DNA of 64,000 nucleotides from Notospermus geniculatus (GCA_002633025.1 NMRB01000023.1:232964-296963), one strand, 5' to 3'; positions 1 through 13,700 are shown, numbered from the stretch's first letter. The notes: generated by a model from the sequence alone, not told the origin. Program-made: numbers and translations.

Positions 1-278
1 GAGGCGCCCTATGAAATTAATAGCTTCATAATATCAATTAAATTGAAATGGCATTAGGCATGCACAAGTTCTTGACAGGAGGTTAGTGCGCATGACTCAT
101 GTGCGGTTCAAATAGAAGTCTTCTTGACTGAGCTGAGGTTTTCAGTGTTGCATTTCACGCATAACTTACAACACGGTCGTAACGGTTCATCAATGGATGG
201 AAGTCATCAGTGAGGATCGGAAAAATCACTTTTGAATTTTGACGCGTCGTTTCCGTTTTCATTCTACTGTACGACCCC
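1..278 (+). other. 5' flank / probable 5' UTR of the NK1 homeobox gene
   Basis: This is the sequence immediately upstream of the NK1 first exon. I see no clear TATA box. The reading frame of exon 1 is closed by an in-frame TGA at 240-242, so the protein cannot extend further upstream than 243 without splicing. The promoter itself probably lies here or off the left edge. Confidence 0.4.
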
Positions 279-756
279 ATGCCTCTCAGTACGTGTTGGG
301 ACTACCGCCGAAACATGGATCATCAATCGCAACCGAGGTCGGAACAAAGTTCAGACGGATGCAAAATGTCACCTTTGGACTTCTCAAAATCTACGGAAAA
401 TGTGGAAAATGACACGCATGTGTTTCGGACTATAGAGAAAAGAAACGAAAATAATCAAAACTGTCACCAATGCGATGAAAATTCATCGGACTCTAATTCA
501 AATTCTAACTCAGGACATTCGGTAAATACGGATAAACATTCTCCGCCTCCCTCGCCGCAAGAACCACTGGAGGATCAAAACCAGAGACAAAAACTTACCT
601 CCTTTTCTGTAGCTGATATTTTAGACCCTGGGAAGTTTACAGGGACCAATGCAGGGGAACGATGTGACAAGTCAGTCTGGCATCCGTGGATGGATACGGG
701 GGACAGGGAGGATGAGGATGAGATGTCCTGTAGCATGGAGTCTGACAGTGCAAAAG
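279..756 (+). CDS. NK1: NK1-class homeobox protein, exon 1 (N-terminal half)
   Basis: First coding exon of an NK1 (slouch / NKX1) transcription factor. The first in-frame ATG is at 279. A second ATG at 315 (start MDHQSQ) has A at -3 and G at +4 and is the likelier start, because the context at 279 is poor. Numbering from 279, residues about 65-95 are rich in Ser, Asn and Pro. Residues 107-120 (TSFSVADILDPGKF) are the eh1/TN-like motif typical of NK1 proteins, which in this class is known to recruit Groucho-type corepressors. A strongly acidic stretch follows (GDREDEDE). The donor is AAAAG|GTATTA at 757-758. The exon ends one base into codon 160 (phase 1), and that base joins AA at 7139 to give Glu, so the frame continues cleanly into the homeobox exon. 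The joined protein is about 344 residues, or 332 from the second ATG. The symbol is by family resemblance. Confidence 0.88.
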
Positions 757-3477
757 GTATTATATCTGTATATTTTATTCGTATTTGATGCCGAAAATAA
801 TAGTTATCGGGGCTGCGAGAACGCTTCAAAGGACTGAAGTCGGTTCCCCGATCAAATTTTAGCGGTATCCATAAACTTAGATATAACTGTATTCTTAACT
901 TTTTTATGTAAAATTGATGATCACAACTTTACAGAATCATTTCGGCTTCCATTTCCATTCGATGTATACTAATAATTACAAAAATACCCTTCTTTCTGGG
1001 TCTGCAAAGGCGCTACCAAATTGGCTACCTGATGATGCCGAGTGAAATAAATGCAAGGTGAACCTTGCCACTTGTCTTGGGACATCTTCTAGGTCGTAGG
1101 CTAGGCCCAGGCCTACTATTTCACATGGCAGTCTCAATCAAAATGTACATCTGGAGTTGACTGGCCAAAAATATATACTATAGGCAAGGGTTTTGAGCCA
1201 TCCCTCATTGACTTGTCGTTTTAATATCCGGGTGGTAATTAACAACACGTAGTTAGACAGGGTTAGGGTATTTTTTGCATGATGGTCGTTTCTCTCCGAG
1301 ATATCACGTTTGATCAACATTCAACAATGGCTAAAATGCCTCCACAATTAGATAAATACCTTGTGACGTAGAAGGAAAAAGCAACAAAATAGTTACATTG
1401 ATAACACAAATTATAGATGATGTATCACACTATTATGTAACGCTTCACGCGATGGCCAGATGACCATCGCGTGACTTTACCCAATAATCTGATGTTACCT
1501 TTGGTGCATGTAAAGTCCGTGTCCCTCTATGATGTCATCAGATATTTGGACAAAACCAAAAAATTGACAAAAACTTATTCAACTTTTCCTTTACCAAATG
1601 ACTTCGTCTGTGGCTGGATGAACTGGTGACAAACATAAGCTAAACACGCCATTGTTATTCCAATGATATTGCAATGTAGAAAGTATCAAACATGTTTTCG
1701 TAACATCAACGTTTTGTGTTTTCACTTCAAAAGCTTTAGGGATTTCCCACGGATTTATTATGTATTAATAGTTGTATCATTTAAATAGCAATCTTTGAGT
1801 CAATATTTCTCAGACCTCATTCTCACACTTCCTTTGACGGAAGAAAATGACTTGAAATCATATTTCTTTGTATACATACATTTTAAGCAGAATTACAAGC
1901 AAGAACATGATGGACATGGACGAAAAGATTCCAATTTGTTCGGCTATAAATCGAATATAACTTTTGATATTCATTAAAAAAATTCCCATGCATAGTGCGG
2001 TTGATCAGCGATGGGCCGGCTCAGAATTAAACTAAGGTCGATTTTGGTACTAACAGTGTTAAAGAATTTCATGTCAGTTTTAGTGTACTAATGTCCTGTC
2101 TATCCAAGCTCGTCTTCTATGATGCAACGTTTTGGTATCATCGCATTGTTCCAATGTTCCTGGCCTATCTTAATTCACTATTCCCACGCGAAATCCAAAT
2201 GAGTGGAACTCATTCTTCGTTGATATTTAAAAAAAACTCCCCCACTTGACCATGCCCGACCATCAATGCATCCCGTCCATCCGCGGTTGCTGTGCTGCCG
2301 GGGGAGGTACCATCCCAAAGCCCGGCATAATACAAGCGATGGTGACGGTGACATCGCTAAACAAAAAAACGTTTTACGCCAATAAAACCTTTTATCTTTT
2401 AGTGAAAGGCAACCTTAAACCGTCGTAAAAAAGACGATGAAAAAGGTTTTATGGAAGAAGTTTGTAAGATAGTGTACGTCATTCAATGCTTTATTCCAGT
2501 TTCCCACCTATTTTACATCACACTACGGCATTTTGGAAAATGGTTTCGAGAAAAGGCGTTCGATGCTGTTGCATTTTTTCGTACCAATTCGCAGATTTTC
2601 GTCCCGGATTTTCGTTCTGGCAAACGAAAATTCGGGTTTTCTTCATAGATACCGTAAATGCCCGTGTACATGTATGCCATGCACTCGTTTACACACGATG
2701 ATCCGTTTTACCAGTAAATAAAAGCATCTGAGACATCAAAAACAATTGGAAGATTCCGAAGTCTGACTGCTTTTTTGAAACTTGGAGTTTTTCCCTTCCA
2801 AGTGTGGTCTTCAAACTTCGACGAACGGCTGAGCTTTTAGATGAAATCGAAACAGGGCAATTTGAAAAGGAACGTTGGGTGGTTCGCAGCTGGTATCGTG
2901 ATGGGGAAGGAAACCACAAATTGGGGAAATGCGAACCGGTTTCAAGTTTTTGCAGCCAAATGCGTCAGTGTGCAACATGAAAGAGGTTGGCACCAGATTG
3001 TAATCAATCATTTCGGTGGAGGTGTACCCTTGGTAACAGTACTGTACCAGCCAGTATATGAAAGATCCTACTTGGAGCAGCGGGATCGAACCTGCTATCT
3101 GAGTGGTGACAAGCCCGGGATGACATGCACTAATACTTCTCAATCTCTGAACTCTGAAGTGGTTCGGTCTGTTTTTCTTGCAACCATATACCAGCAACGC
3201 TCGTTACTTTATTGATGACTTCAATGAGCGACCTCTTATTTGTTTATCACTTTGTTTATTTGTTATAAATGTGCTCCATGGATCGGAGGCCACCCCAGTT
3301 CCGTCAAATTGGCAACACGTGTTCTATGACTTCTTAACCTTGTTCTGTAAAACAGGAGTGGAACATTAACACTTTATGACGTCGGTCTATTACTTGCTGC
3401 TTCCTCACCAAAATCTGTCATCCCCGAAGAAAACCTTCGCGATGACGAGGAGAGATTGGCCTCTCTACCCAAAAAGC

Positions 3478-3556
3478 CACTGGCCCACCCGGGATCGAAC
3501 CGGCGACCTCAATCTTGGTGACATACGCGGCTGTTCCCACTGCGCCACTCCATAGA
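3478..3556 (-). repeat. tRNA-derived SINE head
   Basis: Read on the minus strand, this has a Pol III box A (TGGCGCAGTGGG, about 3535-3547) and a box B (GGTTCGATCCC, about 3491-3501) at normal tRNA spacing, but no foldable acceptor stem of a functional tRNA. That is the signature of a SINE head. Its body probably runs left from 3477. On the right it abuts a hammerhead-like fold at 3570. Confidence 0.6.
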
Positions 3557-3569
3557 CACCATCACCAAA

Positions 3570-3641
3570 CACAAATTTTCACTTCTGGTAGCTCGACAAG
3601 AAGTGCCTGAGGAAGACCCCCATTGGGGTCGAAAATTTGTG
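3570..3641 (+). ncRNA. Hammerhead-ribozyme-like fold (probable retroelement remnant)
   Basis: A three-way junction can be drawn by eye. Stem III pairs CACAAATT (3570-3577) with AATTTGTG (3634-3641). Stem I pairs CACTTCT (3580-3586) with AGAAGTG (3599-3605). Stem II pairs GACCCC (3615-3620) with GGGGTC (3625-3630) around loop CATT. The core contains CTGAGGA (3607-3613, fitting CUGANGA) and GAAA (3631-3634). Two departures from consensus are an extra A between the core and stem II and a T/C mismatch at the base of stem I. Such motifs are known from Penelope-like elements and retrozymes. A matching start, ATCACCAAACACAAA, recurs near 3707, suggesting a partial tandem unit of about 147 bases. Activity is doubtful. 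Confidence 0.45.
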
Positions 3642-5732
3642 AAATTCGGAGACGACCCTTCGTATTATATCATTTTGTGTGTTGTTCTTTGTGCTTTTTA
3701 TTGGATATCACCAAACACAAAGTTTCGAATGTAAGTCTAATGCTGCAAAGGTTCTGTGGAAGGCACTTTGCCAGTTTCTTTGCAACCAGGCCTTTGAAAA
3801 AGGAAAGATATCCATCTAAAATGACATAATTGCTCGATTCTATAATGCTAATTTACGAGTTCCAAAAAAGAACAGAGGCAACACGGTACTTACGGAACAA
3901 TTAGTCGTCAAAGAAAGAAGGTGTTTATGCAATGTGTCTCCAATATGTCACCAAAAACCAAACCAGATGGGCTGCAGGAGGTGTCTGATGTTTTCTGTTG
4001 AGTAATTACCAATGACAGATCGCTTTTGGTGAACATGTGGCTGTGCTACATCTCTGACACAGCAACCACCGCGGTGTGTTTCATCCAGAAGACACGACAA
4101 AACATGTACTGAAATATGTACAGAATGTGCAGTGCACTGAGTCTAGTTATGCAGGAATGGCCTAGGCCTCTAAACGTTTCCTAAATGGTTCTCACATTAT
4201 ATGGTTTCTTTGTAGAGGAAGCACATGTATACTACATGGTGTCCCATAAATTGTGTTCCTTCATCAAGAAGCGTCTGCTCGCCACCTCCACATGCTTGGG
4301 CTCCTGGACTTTTTGGAACACCCTGTAGAAACACAGTCATACCGGAAAGACTATCCGAAACGCAGGAAAAAAGAGCATCGTGTCAGGTGAACATTTCTTC
4401 GGAATAATAAATAAACCGATCATAAAATGGTCTTTGAAGTGATTTGTTGTGAAGAAAGATGAGCTTCTGATGAGAATTATGCTTTTATAATTGTGGGTGT
4501 CGAGTTCTTGTACTGATAGACCGCTTATATAGAGAGGTCAACTTCCATCAGTCCAAATACTAATAGCAGAAAAGAAAAAGCCTGATGGCAAACTGATTCA
4601 AGTTATAAATCGACACGTTTCGGAAAGAAGCTGTCAGGGAATGGCAAAGCCATTTGCCATTTATTTTTACAGTTTCTTCAATGGCTTGTAAAGGGAAGTA
4701 GGACTTGATTTGTGGCAGAAGTCAACATTGGACACTCCTCCACTCATCCTGTCCAAACGCCATCACAACGTTTACTCCCAGGTGACATGAAGATTTCCCT
4801 CTTTGCTAATCTAATTGATTTGATAGGCACTTGATCATTCGGTACCGGTGCTCTACAGACAAAAGTGTCCTCTCCGGTACTCTGCAGACCGAAGTGTTTA
4901 CCTTGTCATTTCTGGTCAAACTTTTCAACTGCTTCCTCGTGCTCGTCAAGAGCTTTCCCGTGCAGATAGAGTATATTATCGCGGTGTAGAAAAAATGGTT
5001 CACTAATGGCGGACTAATGTGGAAAGTCTTCACAAGCTGAACTTACGAAGCCAGATCGTAAAATAAGTGATTAGCCAGATGTCTAATGAGATATGGAAAC
5101 TGTTGAAAAATAAACACATGTTTTTCTCTCTTCACGTCTTGCAAAATCTTGCGAACAAATGTGGCGATGCTGGTGCCATCTGTTTTGCACATGTGCTCCT
5201 TGTGTATTTCCTCTCGAATACCAAGATGGTATTTCATATACACCGATATGTAATTGCTAATTTTTTAGTTTGTTTCGTCGTTTACCATGTTTTAGGATCC
5301 AGCACCGCTCAGACAGGTGAAGCCAGTCTGTTGCAGTTGTTCGCTGTCAGAGCTCTTTTTCGCTGGTTCAATCCAACATGAACCAAATGACAGACACACA
5401 GGTTGAACACGTAATGCATTTTTTTTCACTCTACAAGGTGAAACCTTCACAACACCTTTGGAAACAGCTGTATTACAAAGGGAAACCACTCCACCTCAAC
5501 CTGCCACCACATTTCATTCTACAGTTTAGCCAATTAGGACTAATTAACAGCATAATTAGTTATGTCACGCGAAGCCATCTAAACCTTCATTACTTCTAAT
5601 CGTTCAACCATTAGGCCTACCTTCGAGTTCCTATTTCATATCCACCCACATCATTTCCGGGCCGAGTTGACATAACGTCGACTTGGATTACCACTGTAAA
5701 AGGTTTTTTAATGGCGATAAACCACCTAATAC

Positions 5733-6804
5733 CCCTCGGATGGCATTCCGAGATGACAATGAAACCAATGTTGCTGACGTTCCTAACGTGTACTTCCGGT
5801 GTAGGCGGTTACACTGTTCAGTTGTTGCAACTCTCTCTGGCATGTCTGGTGAATGGTTTGGAGGCTGTTCGTCCTTCTGGTGATCGCATTGTGGGAGATG
5901 TCAGCACTATACTTACTCGGTATCACATTGAAAATTATATTCTGTAGGCTCCGCGCAGTACCTCACATCTTTTCTTCTGCACGCAGCTGCATGTACATAA
6001 TGCACGTGCCTACATGTACACGGCTGTGCTCCGCAAGAAAACGTTGCATTCTTCAGGACACGAGACTCATTTCTTCGAGTAACACGATCCTGCCAAAGAA
6101 ATAGGAAGCGTTTCGTCATTTATTGGCAAATTATTCCACCGTGGTGTTGAACGTTTTCCGTTCTGCTCAATTTGTGCTCCTGATAGTGGTCGCATTCGGT
6201 TTCCTCTAGCTGCTGTGTACTCTCCTGGTAATCGTTGACAGAGTGATGGATACAAGGCCTCCTGCTGCGGGCACCCTCGGATGGCATTCCGAGATGACAA
6301 ACCAACGCTTCTGACGTTCCTAACGTGTACTTCCGGTGTAGGCGGTTACACCGTTCAGTAGCTGTTGCAACTCTCTCTGGCATGTCTGGTGAATGATTTG
6401 GGGGCTGTTCGTCGTTCTGGTGATCTCTTGTGGGAGATGTCACCACAATACTCGGTATCACATTAAATAATATTCTGTAGGCTCCGCGCAGTACCTCACA
6501 TCGTTTCTTCTGCACGCAGCTGCATGTACGTAATGCACGTGCCTACATGTGCCGACTGTGCTCCGCAAGAAAACGTTGCATTCTTCAGGACACGAGACTC
6601 ATTTCTTCGAGTAACACGATCCTGCCAAAGAAATAGGAAGCGTTTCGTCATTTATTGGCAAATTATTCCACCGTGGTGTTGAACGTTTTCCGTTCTGCTC
6701 AATTTGTGCTCGTGATAGTGGTCGCATTCGGTTTCCTCTAGCTGCTGTGTACTCTCCTGGTAATCGTTGACAGAGTGATGGATACAAGGCCTCCTGCTGC
6801 GGGC
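5733..6804. repeat. Tandem duplication, ~0.54 kb x 2, inside the NK1 intron
   Basis: Copy 1 is about 5733-6273 and copy 2 about 6274-6804. Both begin CCCTCGGATGGCATTCC and end CTCCTGCTGCGGGC. They differ by scattered substitutions and small indels of a few percent. There is no coding signal, because the frames in the two copies are broken differently. It may be a true duplication or unmerged alleles. Confidence 0.85.
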
Positions 6805-7068
6805 TCGATTCCAAGGCTAAAGTCATAATATTGCAAGCAATATTTACATGCTTGCATTTACATGTAGCTGCCCTCGCTTTGTTTTCTGAAATTACGTCTC
6901 GTAAAAAAAGATACGTTCTTGAATTCATTCTGTGCGATGAACAACAAACACAGATGGATTTCTATGGTTTATCAACCTTCCTTTTTCAGGTTGTCTACTC
7001 TTGCAAAGTGTACGTTTGTGATGGAGCTAGCTTTTTATTCATGCCAGAAAAAGAACGACTGCAAATAG

Positions 7069-7695
<627 letters not shown>

Positions 7696-8030
7696 CGCCT
7701 GAGGCAATTAATCTCAACATTGTCAGAATACATGTATTTGATTCCTAAAACATGAAAACAAGAGCTTTAAATCGTAATGCTTGTATAAAAACGAATATCT
7801 TTCTTTTTCTTGCTATCGTTTACGGTAGTCGTCACTGCGTGTTCATCCATGAGCAGCTGAGCCAATGTCAGAGATGACTCTTGTTGACGGTCGGCTCTCC
7901 CGAGGTCACGTGCTTCTTCAGAATGATTGTACAGTTTCCATTGATTCCTCACATTGCGATCTCGAATCATGCATTTTGGTGTAAATAATTTAATTACGAC
8001 TGTCTTTAATTAGAGAGACTATTCTTCATG
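7696..8030 (+). other. 3' UTR / downstream flank of NK1
   Basis: AT-rich sequence after the stop. I find no canonical AATAAA between the stop and 8030. The first AATAAA is at 8392-8397, inside the duplicated block, so the 3' end of the transcript may lie in that repeat or use a variant signal. Confidence 0.4.
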
Positions 8031-10459
8031 ACGATTCTTTATAGAGTATATACGATAGGGGGAGATTTGCTGACAGATGTGGTCGAACCATGGACTTTTT
8101 AGGCCTGCTGAAATATTAGCTTTGGCTGTCAATGCAGCGGGAGGACATGGGGTTTGTATGCCGGTGGCCTAGGGATTTTTAGATGGAACCGACGTAAGAG
8201 ACTTGAATAGGTGACGCAATGCATGTGAGGGATGATGAGTATGGGGCTTGCATGGGTTTGTACATGTACATGTATGTCAGATTTCAGGACTAGTGTTCAG
8301 GTGTCACTTGGTACTTATTACCACGTCAGCAAATCTCCCCTCGGATTACTTACAGAGAATAATGTACAGAAATGATTTGCATTTAAACATTAATAAATTA
8401 AGGTGTGTTATTTTTGAAAGAATCCTTCAGTCTGATTTTTTTCTGGACAAGCGTTCAGTCCTTGCATTCCTTGACGTGCATGTGGTGTATCCTTCCCTCT
8501 CATGCCTCTTCAATGTTTTTGAGCCCGTAACAAAAAGGGCAGCTGCTTTAGCGAGGGTTTTATGGGAAAAGCCCTTAACTAATTGCAAGGGTAGCTAATG
8601 TCTCAGAAAGGGCACGTGTTACCATGAATAGCACCGAAGTGCATCTCCTTAAATTGTTTCATTTATTTTCAAGAGTCGTGGTTAGAATTAATCAAACCCT
8701 CGCTTTCGGCCCTCCCCATCCTCTCCAAGGCACGTCCTGAGCCCATGAAGGGGCCCGCCTCTTGATACCCTGCACCTGTGACCACGAACCTCCAATCAAA
8801 CTTTAATCAATTCAATAATTTAACACGGCCTCTTGTTATCAACACAATAGCCTTAGCCATCAAACTTATCGCCGAAACTGGATACAGTTAGGGACCTATT
8901 TTTACCAGTTTACCACCCCGCGGAACAATTTCCTCTGTTTGCTTTCTGTTCAAAGCGGCAGGGTCCATGTTAAATAGCGATGAGATGTCTACCTTGGGGT
9001 CCATTAACATTTGAAGGGACAATCGTCTGCCTGTATCATCTAATAATAAGGGATTATTAATCCCCAATGATACGTGGGAATGGTTCGTGATCGCCGACAG
9101 TCAGATGAATCTGACAGTTTCACAGGTAACTTGTTATCGAATCCATTGATATTGTCACTGATTCTTATTTGACCACTCTGTCATGGCTTGGACAGGTCGG
9201 TTTATGTCACCCACCTGTGTTGACCGGACAGCATGAAACGATTCTTTATAGAGTATATACGATAGGGGGAGATTTGCTGACAGATGTGGTCGAACCATGG
9301 ACTTTTTAGGCCTGCTGAAAGATTAGCTTTGTCTGTCAATGCAGGACGTGGGGTTCCGGGTTTGTATGTCGGTGGCCTAGGGATTTGTGTGGCACTGGGC
9401 TTTGTAGCTGGAACCGACGTAAGAGACTTGAATAGGTGACGCAATGCATGTGAGGGATGATGAGTATGGGGTTTGCATGGGTTTGTACATGTACATGTAT
9501 GTCAGATTTCAGGACTGGTGTTCAGGTGTCACTTGGTACTTATTACCACGTCAGCAAATCTCCCCTCGGATTACTTACAGAGAATAATGTACAGAAATGA
9601 TTTGCATTTAAACATTAATAAATTAAGGTGTGTTATTTTTGAAAGAATCCTTCGTGTGATTTTTTCTGGACAAGCGTTCAGTCCTTGCATTCCTTGACGT
9701 GCATTTGGTGTATCCTTCCCTCTCATGCCTCTTCAATGTTTTTGAGCCCGTGACAAAAAGGGCAGCTGGTTTAGCGAGGGTTTTATGGGAAAAGCCCTTA
9801 ACTAATTGCAAGGGTAGCTAATGTCTCAGAAAGGGCACGTGTTACCATGAATAGCACCGAAGTGCATCTCCTCAAATTGTTTCATTTATTTCCAAGAGCC
9901 GTGGTTAGAATTAATCAAGCCCTCGCTTTCGGCCCTCCCCATCCTCTCCAAGGCACGTCCTGAGCCCATGAAGGGGACCGCCTCTTGATACCCTGCACCT
10001 GTGACCACGAACCTCCAATCAAACTTTAATCAATTCAATAATTTAACACGGCCTCTTGTTATCAACTGAATAGCCTTAGCCATCAAACTTATCGCCTAAA
10101 CTGGATACAGTTAGGGACCTATTTTTACCAGTTTACCACCCCGCGGAACAATTTCTTCTGTTTGCTTTCTGTTCAAAGCGGCAGGGTCCATGTTAAATAG
10201 CGATGAGATGTCTACCTTGGGGTCCATTAACATTTGAAGGGACAATCGCCTGCCTGTATCATCTAATAATAAGTGATTATTAATCCCCAATGATACGTGG
10301 GAATGATTCGTGATCGCCGACAGTCAGATGAATCTGACAGTTTCACAGGTAACTTGTTATCGAATCCATTGATAATGTCACTGATTCTTATTTGACCACT
10401 CGGTCATGGCTTGGACAGGTCGGTTTATGTCACCCACCTGTGTTGACCGGACAGCATGA
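8031..10459. repeat. Tandem duplication, ~1.2 kb x 2
   Basis: Copy 1 is 8031-9237 and copy 2 is 9238-about 10459. Both start ACGATTCTTTATAGAGTATA and end TTGACCGGACAGCATGA. Identity by eye is high, with one indel-rich patch (copy 1 near 8137-8190). Neither copy holds a recognisable gene. The small open frames beginning at 8248 and 9473 are frameshifted relative to each other, which argues against coding. Confidence 0.9.
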
Positions 10460-10657
10460 GACGGACAAACATAGCGGGTCAGTTCTTTCAAATCGCCTTC
10501 GTGAAATTTAAATTACAGGCACAGGCGATGCCATGGAAGTCAAGTGAGAGTGGTATTTTAGAGATGTCACTTTATAGGTGACGCTGAGTTCTTGTTTTGA
10601 AGAAAAATGAATAGTGTTATACGGTACCGTTAGGGGGACGATCTCGTAGAGTATATA

Positions 10658-10778
10658 GGCCCGTATTTTAGAATGCTCCTCAACGTAAAAGGGACTTCCT
10701 CAAGGCTATTGTTCTCCTGTTGAGAACAATGGCCTTGAGGAACTCCTTTGCGTTGAGGAGCATTCTAAAATACGGGCC
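10658..10778. mobile_element. Foldback element, 121 bp nearly perfect hairpin
   Basis: Arms of 59 and 57 bases (GGCCCGTATTTTAGAATGCT at the left tip, its reverse complement at the right) enclose a 5-base loop near 10717. There are only a few mismatches and a 2-base length difference. No open frame fits inside, so at most it is a non-autonomous foldback or MITE. I see no convincing target-site duplication in the flanks. Confidence 0.75.
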
Positions 10779-13700
10779 ACTGACTCTCTGTTGAGGACGC
10801 TTAGTGGCGTCATCTTGAAATACCAAGGCCTAAACGGTCACTTCGCTTCGAACTATTCTTCACCGTAGATAGACATGATAGCGTGAGTGTGGTCCGAGGG
10901 CGTGCCGATACGAACCTTCGATGGTTCAACATGCGGTGTCAATAGCATCCTTCTGGACAGGAACCGAGTCGGTCGAGAACCAAACCATGCAAGAAATGTC
11001 GGTGGCCAATGACGGAACCATTCTGTCACAACCCCGATCTCGCTTCATTGATTCCAGCCAGACTCCTGCTCATCCCAAGCGACCTCAATGAAGACAACCC
11101 CGGGTATAATCAATTACGATAATCTCTCCATAATAGGATTCATTAGAAACAAATCCTGGACGAATTAAGCGGTGTTAGATGCAAGACCCGATCAGACGGG
11201 CATCGAACGCCTGCAGGAGGACGTTCTCACGTTGTTCGTGAAAGCCTCGCTCCCGGCATGCCCGGTGATGGAATCTCGTCCCCAGTTCTTCATCTGTCGT
11301 CTGATACGAAGGCAGTTGCAGAAGTTTTGACACCACCGTTTGGGGCCTTTTTAACACCCATCGGCCTGATTATTGAAGCGACCTTTCACAAAGCTGCACT
11401 TAGGCTTGTTGAGCAACGGCAACAGTATGTTGGCGAGGATTTCTTTCCTGCAGACGGCCGTTTCGTCACGTGACGTCATGACTTAGACGCTGACGATTCG
11501 TTAAAAGCACACTGATTGGTCGAAAAGGTTAGGTCATTTTAACAAAAGAGCAAGCAGTTTGTAAATTGTCTTGGAAGGATTTTTTTCCAACATAGAAGTA
11601 GTGTTGCAAATATTTCGATTTAATTTATTTCTTTAAATGGTCAGTATTTATTGGATACATGTAAATGTTCAGTAGCGATTGGTGTTTTATCATTGCATAC
11701 GTTGGCTAATAGATTAAATTATTTGTCAAAACACAGCAGTCTTTTCATTATTACAATACACTGCCAGTAATTTTTCCAACCAATTTCAACTATTATCCAA
11801 TTTCCTTCGAGTGTAGCAAGATCGATGACCAACACAATGTTCCCAAATGTCTCTTTGTCGAGAAGAAGACTTCAGCGTTTTCCTTGTGGCCCTGAGCCTA
11901 ACTTGTTGTTGTCGGTGCGTTTTTATTAAACATGGTTTATTTTGTTACCGCGTCTGACCATGCCAGGAACGCCATCATACCCCTGGGCACCACAACACGG
12001 CAGACATGATTGCAAACAAGCAAATCCGAAGATCTGTTACAAATTATTGTAACAAATTCCGGAGCAATTTTGAGAAAACCACCCCTTGTTTTCTTATAAA
12101 ACTTTCGGTCACTTAGATGTCTTTGTGTGAAAATGTGAAAAAGTCCAATATCCGCGCGGCAAAATAAACCACATTGAATCTAATCTGCAAATATTATGCC
12201 AACGGTGGCCTGGAGGCCATTAAAGGCGAAAATGGTGTTAGGAGTCCGCTGGAGGGGGACCTGGACCGTGAATAGACTTATTAAATAAAGAATGGTCATG
12301 TTGACTTAGTTTAACTGATCTCCTTTATCATGTGAGACTTGATTGAAACTTGACTTGAACACGACTGAAGCTAACCGCACCTGTGGTCGACAAAGCTGGA
12401 CGGAGAAGCTGTCTATCATTTTCTTTTCACAAGGTCTCTCGAGACGGACAACCGTGTCTAGACTTTCGAATGGACAGTGGAGTTCTTTGGTGTACATGTA
12501 CCATGAGAGAAATCTCATGAAAAATATCGCATTAGAACCCCCTTATAATATACGAAGGCCTACCTGTACTACGTACCCTGTTACTGGAAATTACGAATTA
12601 TAAATAGCAAATTACAAATTATAAAATTACATGATCATAACATAAAATTATACATTTTTGTGGGATGAAGGCCAGTACTCACGATGAATACCGTTCCTCA
12701 CGGAAAGATAAAAAACCTTCGATGAGTATCGTCTACATATTCTCGACTTTTTCCGACACTGATCCTCAATGAATAATTTTTTTAGAACAAAACCGCCTTT
12801 TAACTTGTGATTGGTGTTCTGCCTCCGTTTTGTCTTTAAGATACGTCTTGACGGTGGAGTCTATTACCCTGAATAATAGGCTTGGGATGATTCTAATGCG
12901 ACGTCAGCTCTGATCCTTTTAAGAGCCAGGGAAGGGGAGGGCAAACCATCTCGTAAACTAATAGGATTATTAGCAAGAGAAGCGCCGCAGCGAAGAGGGG
13001 GCTTTATTCTGATTGGTTTACAGCCATCTGAACGGCGCGGAAAATTTGGACACGATTAGCGATGTGTGAATATTGGTATAAAAATGCGATGAGAAAGTCG
13101 TATAAACGCGATAAAATTTTACCGCGGGCTATAAAATTCTAAGATGTTTATTTTAATGTCGAGTTTGGAGCGGGTGCGATGTTTACGGCAATGATCACGA
13201 TTGTGAAGTAATTTATTTTCCTATTTCCTTCAGGCATTTTGAAAGGAAGGAGTCATCCACTTATTTCTTATAAAAGCTTGAGTATAATTCTCATCTCACG
13301 GAACTTTGAACACGGCGGAGAGATGAACTTTTCTGCGGCCTAGCGAGCACAGCTACAGCGCTCCTAGCGGAATTATGCAGAACATCAGAAACCAAAATGG
13401 CGGGACTTTCTTTCTTTCAGTCGATGACCAACTTGAATCCTCCCTTATTTATCTTATACAATCTTAACAGCTGATATAATGCACGAAGCAGGCGATGTGG
13501 TCGATTTTTCCAAATCTAGTATGCAATCAGAGGTCCCATTCGCGTCGCTTGCGTACGAATTTGAAGATCACAAATATTATCAGTCACGAAACTCTGCCAT
13601 GTCTGCCGGGTTTTTGTTGTATGGGAAGGCGACACACCAGCCGTACCACTTCTTATAAGAAGCCAAGTGAAAAGGTATCAATTGCACCGCCAAATTGCCA

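Noticed and set aside
3070-3110. Minus-strand GGTTCGATCCC as a tRNA gene
   Set aside because: Only box B is present. No box A or acceptor pairing, so at best a decayed SINE.
2811-3215. Long overlapping open frames on both strands
   Set aside because: Openness on both strands with no recognisable domain suggests chance. A different frame here is noted as a weak observation instead.
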